The position numbers and the translations under genes are program-made. The notes under the pieces are model-generated. The model saw only the letters and a list, made by a program, of their open reading frames with translations, did not search any database and was not told the origin of the DNA. DNA of 64,000 bases, taken from contig NZ_JTDB02000008.1 in assembly GCF_000785435.2 (NCBI RefSeq), forward strand, positions 186,001 to 250,000, in the 5' to 3' direction. Of the stretch, positions 24,864 to 34,388 are shown piece after piece (within the stretch, counting starts at the first letter, position 1; each line of letters starts with the position of its first letter). This DNA comes from Paraburkholderia sacchari. GTDB taxonomy: Bacteria > Pseudomonadota > Gammaproteobacteria > Burkholderiales > Burkholderiaceae.

Positions 24864-26003
24864 TCATTCGACGAGTAGCGACGCGAACTCACGGCGTCGC
24901 CAGAATTTGCGCAGGTCGCCGCGCGTGGCCGTGAGCGTGACCGAGCCGGTGTCGCCGCATAACGTGAGGCCGAGTTCGGTCAGCTCGCCGGCCTGGAGGG
25001 CGGCGAGCGCTGGCGCGAACCAGTCGCGCTCGAGCTTCGCGAATGCGGCGTTCCAGCCGCCCCAGTCCTGCTGGATATAGGCGGCCGAGAACGGATCGAG
25101 TTCGACGAGCGTGGCGTTGTTCGGCAACGCGTCGCCAGCCGATGCAGGCGCTACGGCAAGCGCGCGGAACGTGTCGGGCGCGGCGCCCAGTTCCGCGCCG
25201 GCGGCGAGCGCGAGCCCGCGCGTGGCCGCGGCGTCCGAGCGCACACGCGCGAAGGCCCGCTTGACCGGGCGCAGCGCACCCTGCGCGTGGAACCAGATCG
25301 AGTTGACGGCGGGCAGGCCGCGCGCCTCGCGCGCTTCGTTAACAGGGTGCTCGAACCAGGCCATCTGCACCTCGTTCTGCACCTTCATCCAGGCGCGCGA
25401 GCGTTGGCCCGAGTGCGCCTCGTGAGGCAGCCAGATTTCGATGTTGCGTCCGCTCGCGCGCAGCGGCGACGCGCCCGCGAGCGTGCCGAACTGATCGCTC
25501 GACAGGTACCAGCGCTGGGGCGTGGGCGCTTCGACGCGCACGCCGAGTTCTTCGATGAGCGGTCGGGCCACGGCGTAGAGCGCGGCGGCATCGGCGTCGG
25601 CGAGTTCCAGCGAAGCCGGGTCGATCAGCACCAGATGGTCGTGCGCGATGCGCACGTGCACGGGCTGGATGCAGGCCCAGGTGGCGTCGCCGGGCGCGCC
25701 GCCGTCGGCGAGCAGCATCCACGGGGCGAGCGGGGCCTCGTCGTCGGCGCTGCTCGCGCCATTCGTGCGGTTCTTGCCCGCTGTGTCGGCCGCCTGGGGC
25801 GCGGTCGCGCCGAACGTGCGCGCGACCCATCGTTCGTGCGGCAGCGTGCGCTGAAAATCTTCGCCGATTACCTGCTCGCCCAGCGTCGCGCGCGCGACCA
25901 GTTTCGAGAGTGCAGGGAATTCGAGGCCGGCGAGGGCGGTTGACGCCGCCGCTGCGGATGGCAGCGCGAACGGCACGAGAAGATGGAGGCGGTCGACAGG
26001 CAT
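24864..26003 (-). CDS. Conserved hypothetical protein, RpfE-like (COG4255-type)
   Basis: The 379-residue protein starts MPVDRLHLLVPFALPSA from the ATG at 26003; MRTIMPVD from 26015 is equally possible and neither has a strong ribosome site. It has no transmembrane segment or catalytic motif I can name. It shows many Trp and Ala residues and patches such as WYLSSDQFGTLAGASP and NSIWFHAQGALRP. The second patch resembles proteins annotated as phosphoglycerate-mutase-like or regulatory RpfE proteins, commonly placed next to recJ in betaproteobacteria and Xanthomonas. That assignment is from memory and says little about function. Its stop overlaps a possible recJ start. Confidence 0.8.
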   Translation of the reverse strand: MPVDRLHLLVPFALPSAAAASTALAGLEFPALSKLVARATLGEQVIGEDFQRTLPHERWVARTFGATAPQAADTAGKNRTNGASSADDEAPLAPWMLLADGGAPGDATWACIQPVHVRIAHDHLVLIDPASLELADADAAALYAVARPLIEELGVRVEAPTPQRWYLSSDQFGTLAGASPLRASGRNIEIWLPHEAHSGQRSRAWMKVQNEVQMAWFEHPVNEAREARGLPAVNSIWFHAQGALRPVKRAFARVRSDAAATRGLALAAGAELGAAPDTFRALAVAPASAGDALPNNATLVELDPFSAAYIQQDWGGWNAAFAKLERDWFAPALAALQAGELTELGLTLCGDTGSVTLTATRGDLRKFWRRREFASLLVE

Positions 26004-26172
26004 GATGGTGCGCATTGTACTTCGGCGCAGTTGACGCCGCGGCGGCGTAAAGTCCGTGAGACGTCTTGAGTGTGGCAAACTTCGCGGTTGACCGCTGGTT
26101 TGCTGCGGCGCGTAAACTTGATCCAGCAGCTTGCGCGCCCCACGCGCAACGAAGACGCACGAAAGGATTCGC

Positions 26173-27426
26173 TTGAAACTTCCCTACGAATGGCAAATAG
26201 GCTGGCGCTACACGCGCGCCGGCAAGCGCACGACCGGCAACGGCTTTATTTCGTTCATCGCGCTCATTTCGATGTCGGGCATTGCGCTTGGCGTGGCGGC
26301 GCTCATCGTCGTGCTCTCGGTGATGAACGGTTTTCAGCGCGACGTGCGCGACCGCATGCTCTCGGTGCTGGCGCACATCGAAATTTTTTCGCCGACCGGC
26401 GCAATGCCCGACTGGCAGCTCACCGCCAAAGAGGCGAAGACCAATCCTGAGGTGATTGGGGCCGCGCCCTATGTGGATGCCCAGGCGCTGCTTACGCGCG
26501 GCGAGAGCCTGAGCGGCGTCGCTCTGCGCGGCGTCGAGCCGTCCGAGGAGCCGCAGGTGTCCGACATCGGTAAGGAAATGAAGCTGGGCAGCCTGAACGA
26601 TCTCACGCCGGGCGGCTTCAACATCGTGCTCGGCGGGGACCTTGCCGCGAGTCTCGGCGTGACGAAGGGCGACAAGGTCACGCTGGTCGCGCCCGAAGGC
26701 AGCATCACGCCGGCGGGCATGCTGCCGCGCCTGAAGCAGTTCACGGTGGTCGGCGTGTTCGAGTCGGGGCATTACGAGTACGACAGCTCGCTCGCGCTCA
26801 TCAATATCCGCGACGCCGAGGTGCTCTATCGCCTGTCCGCGCCGAGCGGCGTGCGCCTGCGCCTGAAGGACATGCAGCGCGCGCCCGCGGTCGCGCGCCA
26901 GCTCGTGCATACGCTTTCGGGCGACCTCTATATTCGCGACTGGACGCAGCAGAACAAGACCTGGTTCTCCGCCGTGCAGATCGAAAAGCGCATGATGTTC
27001 ATCATCCTCACGCTCATCATCGCGGTCGCGGCGTTCAATCTGGTTTCCTCGCTCGTGATGACCGTCACCAACAAGCAGGCCGACATCGCGATCCTGCGCA
27101 CGCTCGGCGCGCAGCCTGGCTCGATCATGAAGATCTTCTTCGTGCAGGGCGTGACGATCGGCTTCGCGGGCACCACCATCGGCATCGCGCTCGGCTGCCT
27201 GATCGCATGGAGCATTCCGTGGAGCGTGCCGATGATCGAGCACGTGCTCGGCGTGCAATTCCTGCCGCCGTCGGTTTATTTCATCAGCGAGCTGCCTTCG
27301 GAACTCGTTGCGTCCGACGTGATCCGCATCGGCGCGATTGCGTTCGTGCTGTCCGCGCTGGCGACGCTCTATCCCAGCTGGCGCGCGGCCAAGGTTCGTC
27401 CGGCGGAGGCGCTGCGTTATGAATGA
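26173..27426 (+). CDS. lolC: Lipoprotein-releasing ABC transporter permease LolC/E
   Basis: This inner-membrane permease works with LolD to release outer-membrane lipoproteins to the carrier LolA. The 417-residue protein has the family N-terminus (LKLPYEWQIGWRYTRAGK read from a TTG start) and a transmembrane segment at about 25-48. A large periplasmic domain and three C-terminal membrane segments with the FtsX-like ADIAILRTLGAQPGSIMKIF follow. The TTG at 26173 is favoured because GAAAGGA lies seven bases before it. Only one permease gene is present, consistent with a homodimeric (LolF-like) system. It overlaps lolD by eight bases. Confidence 0.94.
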   Translation: MKLPYEWQIGWRYTRAGKRTTGNGFISFIALISMSGIALGVAALIVVLSVMNGFQRDVRDRMLSVLAHIEIFSPTGAMPDWQLTAKEAKTNPEVIGAAPYVDAQALLTRGESLSGVALRGVEPSEEPQVSDIGKEMKLGSLNDLTPGGFNIVLGGDLAASLGVTKGDKVTLVAPEGSITPAGMLPRLKQFTVVGVFESGHYEYDSSLALINIRDAEVLYRLSAPSGVRLRLKDMQRAPAVARQLVHTLSGDLYIRDWTQQNKTWFSAVQIEKRMMFIILTLIIAVAAFNLVSSLVMTVTNKQADIAILRTLGAQPGSIMKIFFVQGVTIGFAGTTIGIALGCLIAWSIPWSVPMIEHVLGVQFLPPSVYFISELPSELVASDVIRIGAIAFVLSALATLYPSWRAAKVRPAEALRYE

Positions 27427-28150
27427 ACGTCAATCGATCCTCGCCACGGCGGGCGACTATCCATACGTGCTCGAAGGGCACGGCGTTTCCAAGGTGTTCG
27501 GGCAGGGCGCGCTCGCCGTCAATGTGCTGCACGACACCGAGATCGCGGTGAAGCGTGGCGAAAAGCTCGCGATCGTGGGCGCATCGGGCTCGGGCAAGAG
27601 CACGCTGTTGCACGTTCTCGGCGGTCTCGACGAGCCGGGCACCGGCAACGTCAAGCTACTCGGCAAGCCGTTCACCGAGCTTTCCGAGCGCGATCGCAAC
27701 GACCTGCGCAATCGCGCGCTCGGCTTCGTCTATCAGTTCCATCATCTGCTGCCGGAGTTTTCGGCGCTCGATAACGTGGCGATGCCGCTGCGCATCCGCC
27801 GCATGACGCAGGACGACGCGCGCCGCGAGGCGCTCGAGATGCTCGATCGCGTGGGCCTCGCGCATCGTGCGCGGCATCGCCCAGGCGAACTCTCGGGCGG
27901 CGAGCGCCAGCGCGTGGCGATCGCGCGCGCGCTGGTGACGCGGCCCGCCTGCGTCCTCGCGGACGAGCCGACCGGCAATCTCGACGGCGGCACGGCGGAG
28001 ACGGTGTTCAGCCTGATGCTCGAATTGTCCGATCAATTCCAGACGAGTTTTGTGATCGTCACGCACGACCCGGACCTCGCGGCGCGCTGCGACCGCATCG
28101 TGCGGCTGCGCGACGGCACCCTGCACGAGGAGCCGGTCGTGCCGGCTTGA
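27419..28150 (+). CDS. lolD: Lipoprotein-releasing ABC transporter ATP-binding protein LolD
   Basis: LolD is the ATPase of the lipoprotein-releasing transporter. The 243-residue protein has the Walker A motif GASGSGKS (54-61), the signature LSGGERQRVAIARAL and Walker B plus D-loop VLADEPTGNLD. It also has the LolD-type Q-loop region LGFVYQFHHLLPEFSALDN. The ATG at 27419 overlaps the lolC stop, implying coupled translation. A short N-terminal extension of about ten residues precedes the usual start region. Confidence 0.96.
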   Translation: MNERQSILATAGDYPYVLEGHGVSKVFGQGALAVNVLHDTEIAVKRGEKLAIVGASGSGKSTLLHVLGGLDEPGTGNVKLLGKPFTELSERDRNDLRNRALGFVYQFHHLLPEFSALDNVAMPLRIRRMTQDDARREALEMLDRVGLAHRARHRPGELSGGERQRVAIARALVTRPACVLADEPTGNLDGGTAETVFSLMLELSDQFQTSFVIVTHDPDLAARCDRIVRLRDGTLHEEPVVPA

Positions 28151-28179
28151 CGCCTGTGTGCGGCGGGAGCGTGCTTGCC

Positions 28180-28968
28180 ATGTGGATAGATACGCATTGC
28201 CATCTCGATGCCAGCGAGTTCGACGCGGACCGCGAGGCGGTGGCGTCGGCCGCGCGCGCGTCGGGCGTCGGGCGCATCGTGATTCCCGCCGTCGCGCGCG
28301 AGAACTTCGCAACCGTGCGCGCGCTTGCGCATCGCACGCCTGGCGCGGTCTACGCGCTCGGGATTCATCCCCTCTATACACCGCACGCTCGCGACGAGGA
28401 TCTCGACGCGCTGCGCGCCGAGGTCGAGGCGAGCCTTGACGATCCGCGCTTCGTCGGCATTGGCGAGATCGGCCTCGACTACTTCGTGCCGGGCCTCGAC
28501 GACGCACGCCAGCAATACTTCTACGACGCGCAGCTGCGTCTTGCCCGCGAGTTCGACTTGCCGGCGATCTGCCACGTGCGCAAATCGCAGGATCAGGTGC
28601 TCAAGGGCCTGCGCCGCCATGGCGTGCGCCGCGGCATCGCGCATGCGTTCAACGGCAGTTTCCAGCAGGCGAGCGCGTTCATCGCGCAGGGAATGCATCT
28701 GGGCTTCGGCGGCAACGTGACCTTTGAGCGGGCCTTGCAGATCCGACGCCTCGCGGCGCAATTGCCGCTCGAGGCGATCGTCATGGAAACCGATGCGCCC
28801 GACATCTCGCCGTCCTGGCTCTATCGGGCGCGCAACACGCCGGACCAGGTGGCGCGTATCGGCGCCGTGCTTGCCGGCTTGCGCGGCATGACGGCCGAAG
28901 AACTCGCTCTTGGCACAACGGCCAACGCCGTGGCGGCGCTGCCCCGGCTCGCACTTTCGTCTGCATAA
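28180..28968 (+). CDS. TatD family metal-dependent hydrolase
   Basis: The 262-residue protein is a TatD-type metal-dependent deoxyribonuclease or hydrolase of the amidohydrolase superfamily. It has the metal-binding WIDTHCHLDASEF (H6, H8), IGEIGLDYF, ICHVRKSQ, IAHAFNGS and the late METDAPD motif. Members have 3'-5' DNase activity; this one is closest in pattern to the YjjV/YcfH group. The ATG at 28180 has GGGAG upstream; an in-frame TTG at 28147 overlaps the lolD stop and is less likely. It lies 29 bases behind lolD and is probably cotranscribed. Confidence 0.92.
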   Translation: MWIDTHCHLDASEFDADREAVASAARASGVGRIVIPAVARENFATVRALAHRTPGAVYALGIHPLYTPHARDEDLDALRAEVEASLDDPRFVGIGEIGLDYFVPGLDDARQQYFYDAQLRLAREFDLPAICHVRKSQDQVLKGLRRHGVRRGIAHAFNGSFQQASAFIAQGMHLGFGGNVTFERALQIRRLAAQLPLEAIVMETDAPDISPSWLYRARNTPDQVARIGAVLAGLRGMTAEELALGTTANAVAALPRLALSSA

Positions 28969-28985
28969 TTCTTTCGAGGATGGCG

Positions 28986-29007
28986 CGTTTTATCGCGCGA
29001 TAAAACG
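28986..29007. repeat. Perfect 22-bp palindrome upstream of comEC
   Basis: Arms of ten bases (CGTTTTATCG / CGATAAAACG) enclose CG, giving a 22-base perfect dyad 69 bases before the comEC start and 18 past the tatD-type stop. Its A/T-rich flanks and symmetry suit a repressor operator or a weak terminator. Confidence 0.7.
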
Positions 29008-29075
29008 GTCGCATGAGTTTGCGAGTGCAGCTCATGCGGGGTTTGCTTGCGCCGTCCTGAACAGAAGGAGGCGCG

Positions 29076-31652
29076 ATGCGGGCAGTGTGGTGCGGATTCG
29101 CGCTCGGAGTGATCGTGCTGCAACGGCAGGCGGCGTTGCCGGGGTGGGGCGCGTGGCTTGCGTTAGCGGTGCTGGCCGCGCTCGCGGCGCTGGGGGCGAT
29201 GTGGATGCTGCGCGATGCGCCGGGCGGCGTGCGCAGGTTTGCCGGGTGGGTGGCCGTTGGCGTGGCCTCGGCATGTGCGGGCTTTGGCTATGGCGCCTGG
29301 CGCGCGGAACTGCGGCTCGCCGAAGCGTTGCCGGTAGCCTGGCAGGCACGCAATATCGACGTTACTGGGTATGTCGCGCGTATGATTGCCCACGACACAG
29401 GCAGGGCGAGTTTCCTGTTTGCCGTGGAGTCATGGTCCTCGCACGCTGCTGATTCGGAGCTGCCGCAACTCATACAACTCACCTGGTTGGCGCGCGACGC
29501 GCCGTTGCCCCGCATCGAGCCCGGCGAACGCTGGCGGCTGAGCGTGCGGCTCAAGCGCCCTCACGGCGAAGGCAACTTCGGCTTGCGCGACACGGAAACC
29601 ACCTTGCTCTCGCGAGGGGTGCGCGCGACAGGCTACGTCAACAACCCCGAGCACGCACAACGGCTGGCTGTGGATGCACGGGGCGTCGGCGTACGCATCG
29701 AACGGGTGCGCGAGGCGGTTCGCGCACGCATCGACGCCATACTCGCCGATGCGCCGCATCGCGGCATCGTCGTGGCGCTGGCGACCGGCGCGCAGGATGC
29801 CGTGAGCGACGCCGACTGGCGGCTGTTGCGCAATACCGGCACGAGTCATCTCGTGGCGATTTCGGGGCTGCATCTAACGTTTGTCGCCGGATTGTCCGGC
29901 TGGATCGTGGGCGCGCTCTGGCGGCGCGCGCGCTGGCGCGGCGTTGAGGCGCCGCTGCTCGTGCCGGCGCAGAAAATGGCCGTTGCGGGCGCGCTCTGCG
30001 TTGCGGCCGCCTACGCCGCGCTGGCCGGATTCAACGTTCCCGTGCAGCGCGCGTTGTGGATGCTCGTGGTCACGGCCGCGGCGCTTTGGAGTTCGCGCGA
30101 ACTGGCGCGCAGCCACGTGCTCGCGTGGGCGCTCGGTCTCGTGTTGCTGCGCGATCCTTGGGCGGTCACGGCGGCGGGATTCTGGCTTTCGTTCGCCGCC
30201 GTGGCGGCCATCCTGTTCGCGGCGAGCGGTGTGCCGCGCGTGCGGCGAATCGACGATATCGACGTCTCGCCGGAAGAAGCCGATCCGATGCGCGAGAGGA
30301 GGGAGTCGCGAGAAGCGAGTCGTCCACCACACCTCGGCGCGCGCCTCCACGCCGCCTTCAGTTGCGAGCGCTGGCGTCGAGCCGCGCGCAGCCTCTGGGC
30401 CAGGCTAAGAGACGGGGCGCGCGTTCAGTGGGCGGTCACGCTTGCGCTGGCGCCCCTCACGGCGTACTGGTTCATGCAGATCCCGCTGATTGGCCCACTG
30501 GCGAACGCGTTTGCCATTCCGTGGGTCAGCCTGTTCGTGACGCCGGCCGTGCTGGCTGGCGTCGTGTTGCCCGCACCGCTCGATGCTTTCGCGCTGCGCG
30601 CGGCGCATACGTTGATCGAGGCGCTCGCTACCGCGCTCGCAATGCTGGAAGGGTGGCCTTGGGCCGTGTTGCGCCTGCCGCAGCCCGGCTACTGGGCGCT
30701 GGGCTGTGCGGCGGTCGGCGTTGCCTGGTGTCTTGCGCCGCGCGGCTGGCCGTTGCGCTGGCTCGCACCGTTCACCTGGTTGCCGCTTCTCGTGCCCCCG
30801 CCGAGCGGGCCGCCACCAGGCGCGTTCCGCCTGAGCGCACTCGACATCGGGCAGGGGACGGCAGTGCTCGTCGAGACCGCTCGGCATACGCTTCTCTTCG
30901 ATGCCGGCCCCGGGCCGGAATCCACGCATGCAGGCGAGCGGATCGTCGTGCCTTATCTGCAGGCGCATGGAGTGATGCGGCTCGACGCGCTCATGGTGAG
31001 TCACGACGATTCCGATCACTCGGGCGGCGCTCAGGCCGTACTCGATGCCGTGCCGGTGCAGCAGCTCGTCGCGGGCATTCTGCCCGGTCATCCGCTTTGG
31101 GCGAGCGCGCGCCGCGCGGGCGCCGAGGCCGTGCAGTGCGCCGCCGGGCAGCGCTGGCGGTGGGATGGCGTCACGTTCGAAGTGCTCTGGCCAAACGCCG
31201 GGCCACTCGCCGGCAAACCCAATACGCATTGCTGTGTGCTGCGCATCTCCACGGCGCCCGGACGCGCAGCGGCGGGTGATGCGCAAACCGGCTCCGTCTC
31301 CGCTTTGCTCGCCGCCGACATCGAGGCGTCCACCGAGCGCACGCTCCTCGCGCGCGACCCTGGCCGTCTGCACGCCGAGGTGCTGGTCGTGCCGCACCAC
31401 GGGAGCAAGACCTCGTCGACTGAACCGTTCCTCGATTCTGTCGAGCCGCGCGTCGCCATATTTCAGGTAGGCTACCTGAACCGGTTTCACCACCCGCACG
31501 CGGGGGTGTTCGCACGCTACGAGTCGCGCCACATCGTACTGGCGCGCAGCGACACTGATGGCGCGATACGGGTCGAAGCGGAGCCCGGTGCGCTTGGCGT
31601 CGAGCGCTTTCGCGATACGCAGCGGCGCTACTGGATGGAAAAGGGCGACTGA
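29076..31652 (+). CDS. comEC: DNA internalization protein ComEC/Rec2
   Basis: ComEC forms the inner-membrane channel for single-stranded DNA in natural transformation. The 858-residue protein starts with hydrophobic segments and an OB-like DUF4131 region. The Competence domain follows with many membrane helices (for example TGTSHLVAISGLHLTFVAGL). It ends in a metallo-beta-lactamase-like domain with SHDDSDHSGG and VPHHGSKTSS. A polar, Arg/Glu-rich stretch at about 390-445 interrupts the membrane region. A GAAGGAGG ribosome site precedes the ATG. Other competence genes are not in the window, so competence cannot be judged. Confidence 0.94.
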   Translation: MRAVWCGFALGVIVLQRQAALPGWGAWLALAVLAALAALGAMWMLRDAPGGVRRFAGWVAVGVASACAGFGYGAWRAELRLAEALPVAWQARNIDVTGYVARMIAHDTGRASFLFAVESWSSHAADSELPQLIQLTWLARDAPLPRIEPGERWRLSVRLKRPHGEGNFGLRDTETTLLSRGVRATGYVNNPEHAQRLAVDARGVGVRIERVREAVRARIDAILADAPHRGIVVALATGAQDAVSDADWRLLRNTGTSHLVAISGLHLTFVAGLSGWIVGALWRRARWRGVEAPLLVPAQKMAVAGALCVAAAYAALAGFNVPVQRALWMLVVTAAALWSSRELARSHVLAWALGLVLLRDPWAVTAAGFWLSFAAVAAILFAASGVPRVRRIDDIDVSPEEADPMRERRESREASRPPHLGARLHAAFSCERWRRAARSLWARLRDGARVQWAVTLALAPLTAYWFMQIPLIGPLANAFAIPWVSLFVTPAVLAGVVLPAPLDAFALRAAHTLIEALATALAMLEGWPWAVLRLPQPGYWALGCAAVGVAWCLAPRGWPLRWLAPFTWLPLLVPPPSGPPPGAFRLSALDIGQGTAVLVETARHTLLFDAGPGPESTHAGERIVVPYLQAHGVMRLDALMVSHDDSDHSGGAQAVLDAVPVQQLVAGILPGHPLWASARRAGAEAVQCAAGQRWRWDGVTFEVLWPNAGPLAGKPNTHCCVLRISTAPGRAAAGDAQTGSVSALLAADIEASTERTLLARDPGRLHAEVLVVPHHGSKTSSTEPFLDSVEPRVAIFQVGYLNRFHHPHAGVFARYESRHIVLARSDTDGAIRVEAEPGALGVERFRDTQRRYWMEKGD

Positions 31653-31734
31653 GGCGCGCGCGAGGGAGGGGGAATCGGATGAACCAACATCGGCAAATCC
31701 AGCAACAGAACTGAGGACCGGAGACAACAGGGCA

Positions 31735-32538
31735 TTGAAGAACCTCATCCACTTTTCACACGCAAACGGCTTTCCGGCATCGACCTATCGCACGCTCTTC
31801 GCCGAGCTTGGCGACACTCATGAGCTGCGCTATATCGAGCGCATCGGCCATGACGCGCGCTACCCCGTGACGCGCGACTGGCCGCATCTCGTCGATGAAC
31901 TGATCGCGGACATCGGGCGCCGTTACGAAAATCCGGTCTGGCTGGTCGGTCATTCGCTCGGCGGCTATCTCTCGCTGATGGCGGCGCTCAAGAAGCCGCA
32001 CTGGGTGCGGGGAGTGGTGATGCTCGACTCGCCGGTGATCGCGGGCTGGCGCAGCGGCATGCTCAGATTCTCGCAATGGACGGGACTCGACGAGCGCCTC
32101 TCTCCGGCCGCCGTCACGCGCACGCGCCGCACCAGTTGGGCGAGCCGCGACGAGGCCTGGCGTCACTTCCATTCGAAGCCCGCATTCGCGCGCTGGGACG
32201 AGCGCGTACTGTCCGACTATATCGACTTCGGCATTCCTCAGACCTCGGCCGACGGCACGCGCACGCTCGCATTCGACCGTCGCACCGAGTATCTGATCTA
32301 CCGGACTTTGCCGCACACCTTCGGCACGCGGCTCGCGCATGGCTCGCCCGTACCTGTCAGCTTTATAGGCGGGACGCGCTCGAAGGAGGTGCGCCAGGTC
32401 GGGCTGGCGGCCACGCGGCGCGTTGCCGACGAGCGATTCGAATGGATCGAGGGCAGCCACCTCTACCCGATGGAACGGCCGATCGAGACGGCGCGCGCAG
32501 TGCAGCGCATGCTCTACGCAATGGCCAACGGCGCTTGA
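31735..32538 (+). CDS. Alpha/beta hydrolase
   Basis: The 267-residue protein has the alpha/beta hydrolase nucleophile elbow GHSLGGYLSL, an oxyanion region HFSHANGFPASTYRTLF near the start and a likely catalytic histidine in EGSHLYPMERP. The frame is open upstream to 31558 inside comEC, but the TTG at 31735 gives the conserved LKNLIHFSHANGFPA start, with GGAGA about a dozen bases upstream. A serine esterase or lipase activity is likely; the substrate cannot be told. It follows comEC by 82 bases and precedes pyrG. Confidence 0.85.
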   Translation: MKNLIHFSHANGFPASTYRTLFAELGDTHELRYIERIGHDARYPVTRDWPHLVDELIADIGRRYENPVWLVGHSLGGYLSLMAALKKPHWVRGVVMLDSPVIAGWRSGMLRFSQWTGLDERLSPAAVTRTRRTSWASRDEAWRHFHSKPAFARWDERVLSDYIDFGIPQTSADGTRTLAFDRRTEYLIYRTLPHTFGTRLAHGSPVPVSFIGGTRSKEVRQVGLAATRRVADERFEWIEGSHLYPMERPIETARAVQRMLYAMANGA

Positions 32539-32695
32539 TCGGCATGGTTGCGCGCAGGCCCTCCCAGCGGCACGTCTGGCACGCATCGCGGCAACCATCG
32601 CGGCCGGCATCGCAAGGGGCGCAATCAGTCATGATGGCCGCGCGCCACCCGATAAAGAGCTCGCGCAAAATTCAGGGTTAGCCCTTGCTTTACGG

Positions 32696-32701
32696 TATAA
32701 T
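32696..32701 (+). promoter_or_regulatory. Probable -10 element of the pyrG-kdsA operon
   Basis: A perfect TATAAT lies 25 bases before the pyrG start. The best -35 candidate, TTCAGG at 32671, is 19 bases away, so only the -10 is well supported. Confidence 0.5.
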
Positions 32702-32726
32702 CCGTTTTTCCCGCGAGCATCCAGCG

Positions 32727-34388
32727 ATGACCAAATATGTTTTCGTCACCGGCGGCGTAGTTTCTTCCCTTGGCAAGGGTATTGCCGCCGCCTCCCTCGC
32801 CGCGATCCTCGAATCGCGCGGTCTGAAAGTCACCCTCCTCAAGCTCGATCCCTACATCAACGTCGACCCCGGCACGATGAGCCCGTTTCAGCACGGCGAA
32901 GTGTTCGTGACGGAAGACGGAGCGGAAACCGACCTCGACCTCGGCCACTATGAGCGCTTCATCAGCACGAAGATGCGCAAGGCCAACAACTTCACCACGG
33001 GCCAGATCTACGAATCGGTGATCCGCAAGGAACGCCGCGGCGACTATCTGGGCAAGACCGTGCAGGTCATTCCGCACATCACCAACGAAATCCAGGCGTT
33101 CATCGAGCGCGGCGCGGCTTCGGCCACGTGCGGCGAGCCGGACGTGGCGATCGTCGAAGTGGGCGGCACGGTGGGCGATATCGAATCGCTGCCGTTCCTC
33201 GAGGCCGCGCGCCAGATGAGCCTGCGCCTCGGCCGCAACAGCGCGTGCTTCGTGCACCTCACGCTGGTGCCGTTCATCGCCACCGCTGGCGAGCTGAAGA
33301 CCAAGCCCACGCAGCACAGCGTGCAAAAGCTGCGCGAAATCGGTATCTATCCGAACGTGCTGCTGTGCCGCGCCGACCGCCGCATTCCCGACGACGAACG
33401 CTCGAAGATCTCGATGTTCTCGAACGTGCCCGAAGACGCCGTGATTTCGGTGTGGGACGCGGACAGCATCTACAAGATCCCGCAGATGCTGCACGACCAG
33501 GGTCTCGACTCGATCGTCTGCGACGCGCTGAAGCTGTCGGCCCGTCCCGCGAATCTGGCGGTGTGGTCGGAGATGGTGGAGAAGCTCGAGAATCCGCAGC
33601 ACGAAGTCACGATCGGCATGGTCGGCAAGTACGTCGATCTGACCGAGTCGTACAAGTCGCTCATCGAAGCGCTGCGCCACGCGTCGATCAAGACCTCGAC
33701 GAAGGTGAACATCGAGTACATCGACTCCGAGCAGATCGACGAAGAGGGCGTGGACAGCCTCAAGCATCTCGACGCGATTCTCGTGCCGGGCGGTTTCGGC
33801 CGCCGCGGCACCGAAGGCAAGATCAAGGCTATTCAGTACGCTCGTGAAGCGAAGGTGCCGTATCTCGGCATCTGCCTCGGCATGCAGCTCGCCGTGATCG
33901 AATTCGCGCGCGACGTGGTGGGCCTGAAGCACGCGAACAGCACCGAGTTCGATCCGGATACGCCTGACCGCGTGGTCGCGCTCATCACCGAATGGAAGGA
34001 CCGCGAAGGCAAGGTCGAACAGCGCAGCGAAGATTCGGACCTCGGCGGCACCATGCGCCTAGGTTCGCAGCGTTGCCCGATCAAGCCCGGCACGCTCGCC
34101 TCGGAGATCTATGGCAAGGATGTGAACGAGCGCCACCGTCACCGTTATGAAGTCAATAACGGCTACGTGCCCAAGCTCGAAGCCGGTGGCCTTATCATCA
34201 GCGCCCGTACGCCGACCGAAGACCTGCCGGAGATGATGGAGCTGCCGCGCGACATGCACCCGTGGTTCGTGGGCGTTCAGTTCCACCCGGAATTCACGTC
34301 CACGCCGCGTGACGGCCATCCGCTGTTCAAGGCCTATGTCGAAGCGGCGGTCGCCCACCAGCAGGCGCACGCTGAGGAGCAAGCATGA
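32727..34388 (+). CDS. pyrG: CTP synthase
   Basis: CTP synthase converts UTP to CTP with glutamine as nitrogen donor. The 553-residue protein has the N-terminal synthetase domain (MTKYVFVTGGVVSSLGKGIA, with the ATP P-loop; later KLDPYINVDPGTMSPFQHG). A C-terminal class I glutamine amidotransferase domain follows with the nucleophile in GICLGMQLAVIEF and the His/Glu pair in VQFHPEF. The ATG at 32727 is canonical; an upstream in-frame start at 32685 runs through the promoter. Its stop overlaps the kdsA start as ATGA. Confidence 0.98.
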   Translation: MTKYVFVTGGVVSSLGKGIAAASLAAILESRGLKVTLLKLDPYINVDPGTMSPFQHGEVFVTEDGAETDLDLGHYERFISTKMRKANNFTTGQIYESVIRKERRGDYLGKTVQVIPHITNEIQAFIERGAASATCGEPDVAIVEVGGTVGDIESLPFLEAARQMSLRLGRNSACFVHLTLVPFIATAGELKTKPTQHSVQKLREIGIYPNVLLCRADRRIPDDERSKISMFSNVPEDAVISVWDADSIYKIPQMLHDQGLDSIVCDALKLSARPANLAVWSEMVEKLENPQHEVTIGMVGKYVDLTESYKSLIEALRHASIKTSTKVNIEYIDSEQIDEEGVDSLKHLDAILVPGGFGRRGTEGKIKAIQYAREAKVPYLGICLGMQLAVIEFARDVVGLKHANSTEFDPDTPDRVVALITEWKDREGKVEQRSEDSDLGGTMRLGSQRCPIKPGTLASEIYGKDVNERHRHRYEVNNGYVPKLEAGGLIISARTPTEDLPEMMELPRDMHPWFVGVQFHPEFTSTPRDGHPLFKAYVEAAVAHQQAHAEEQA

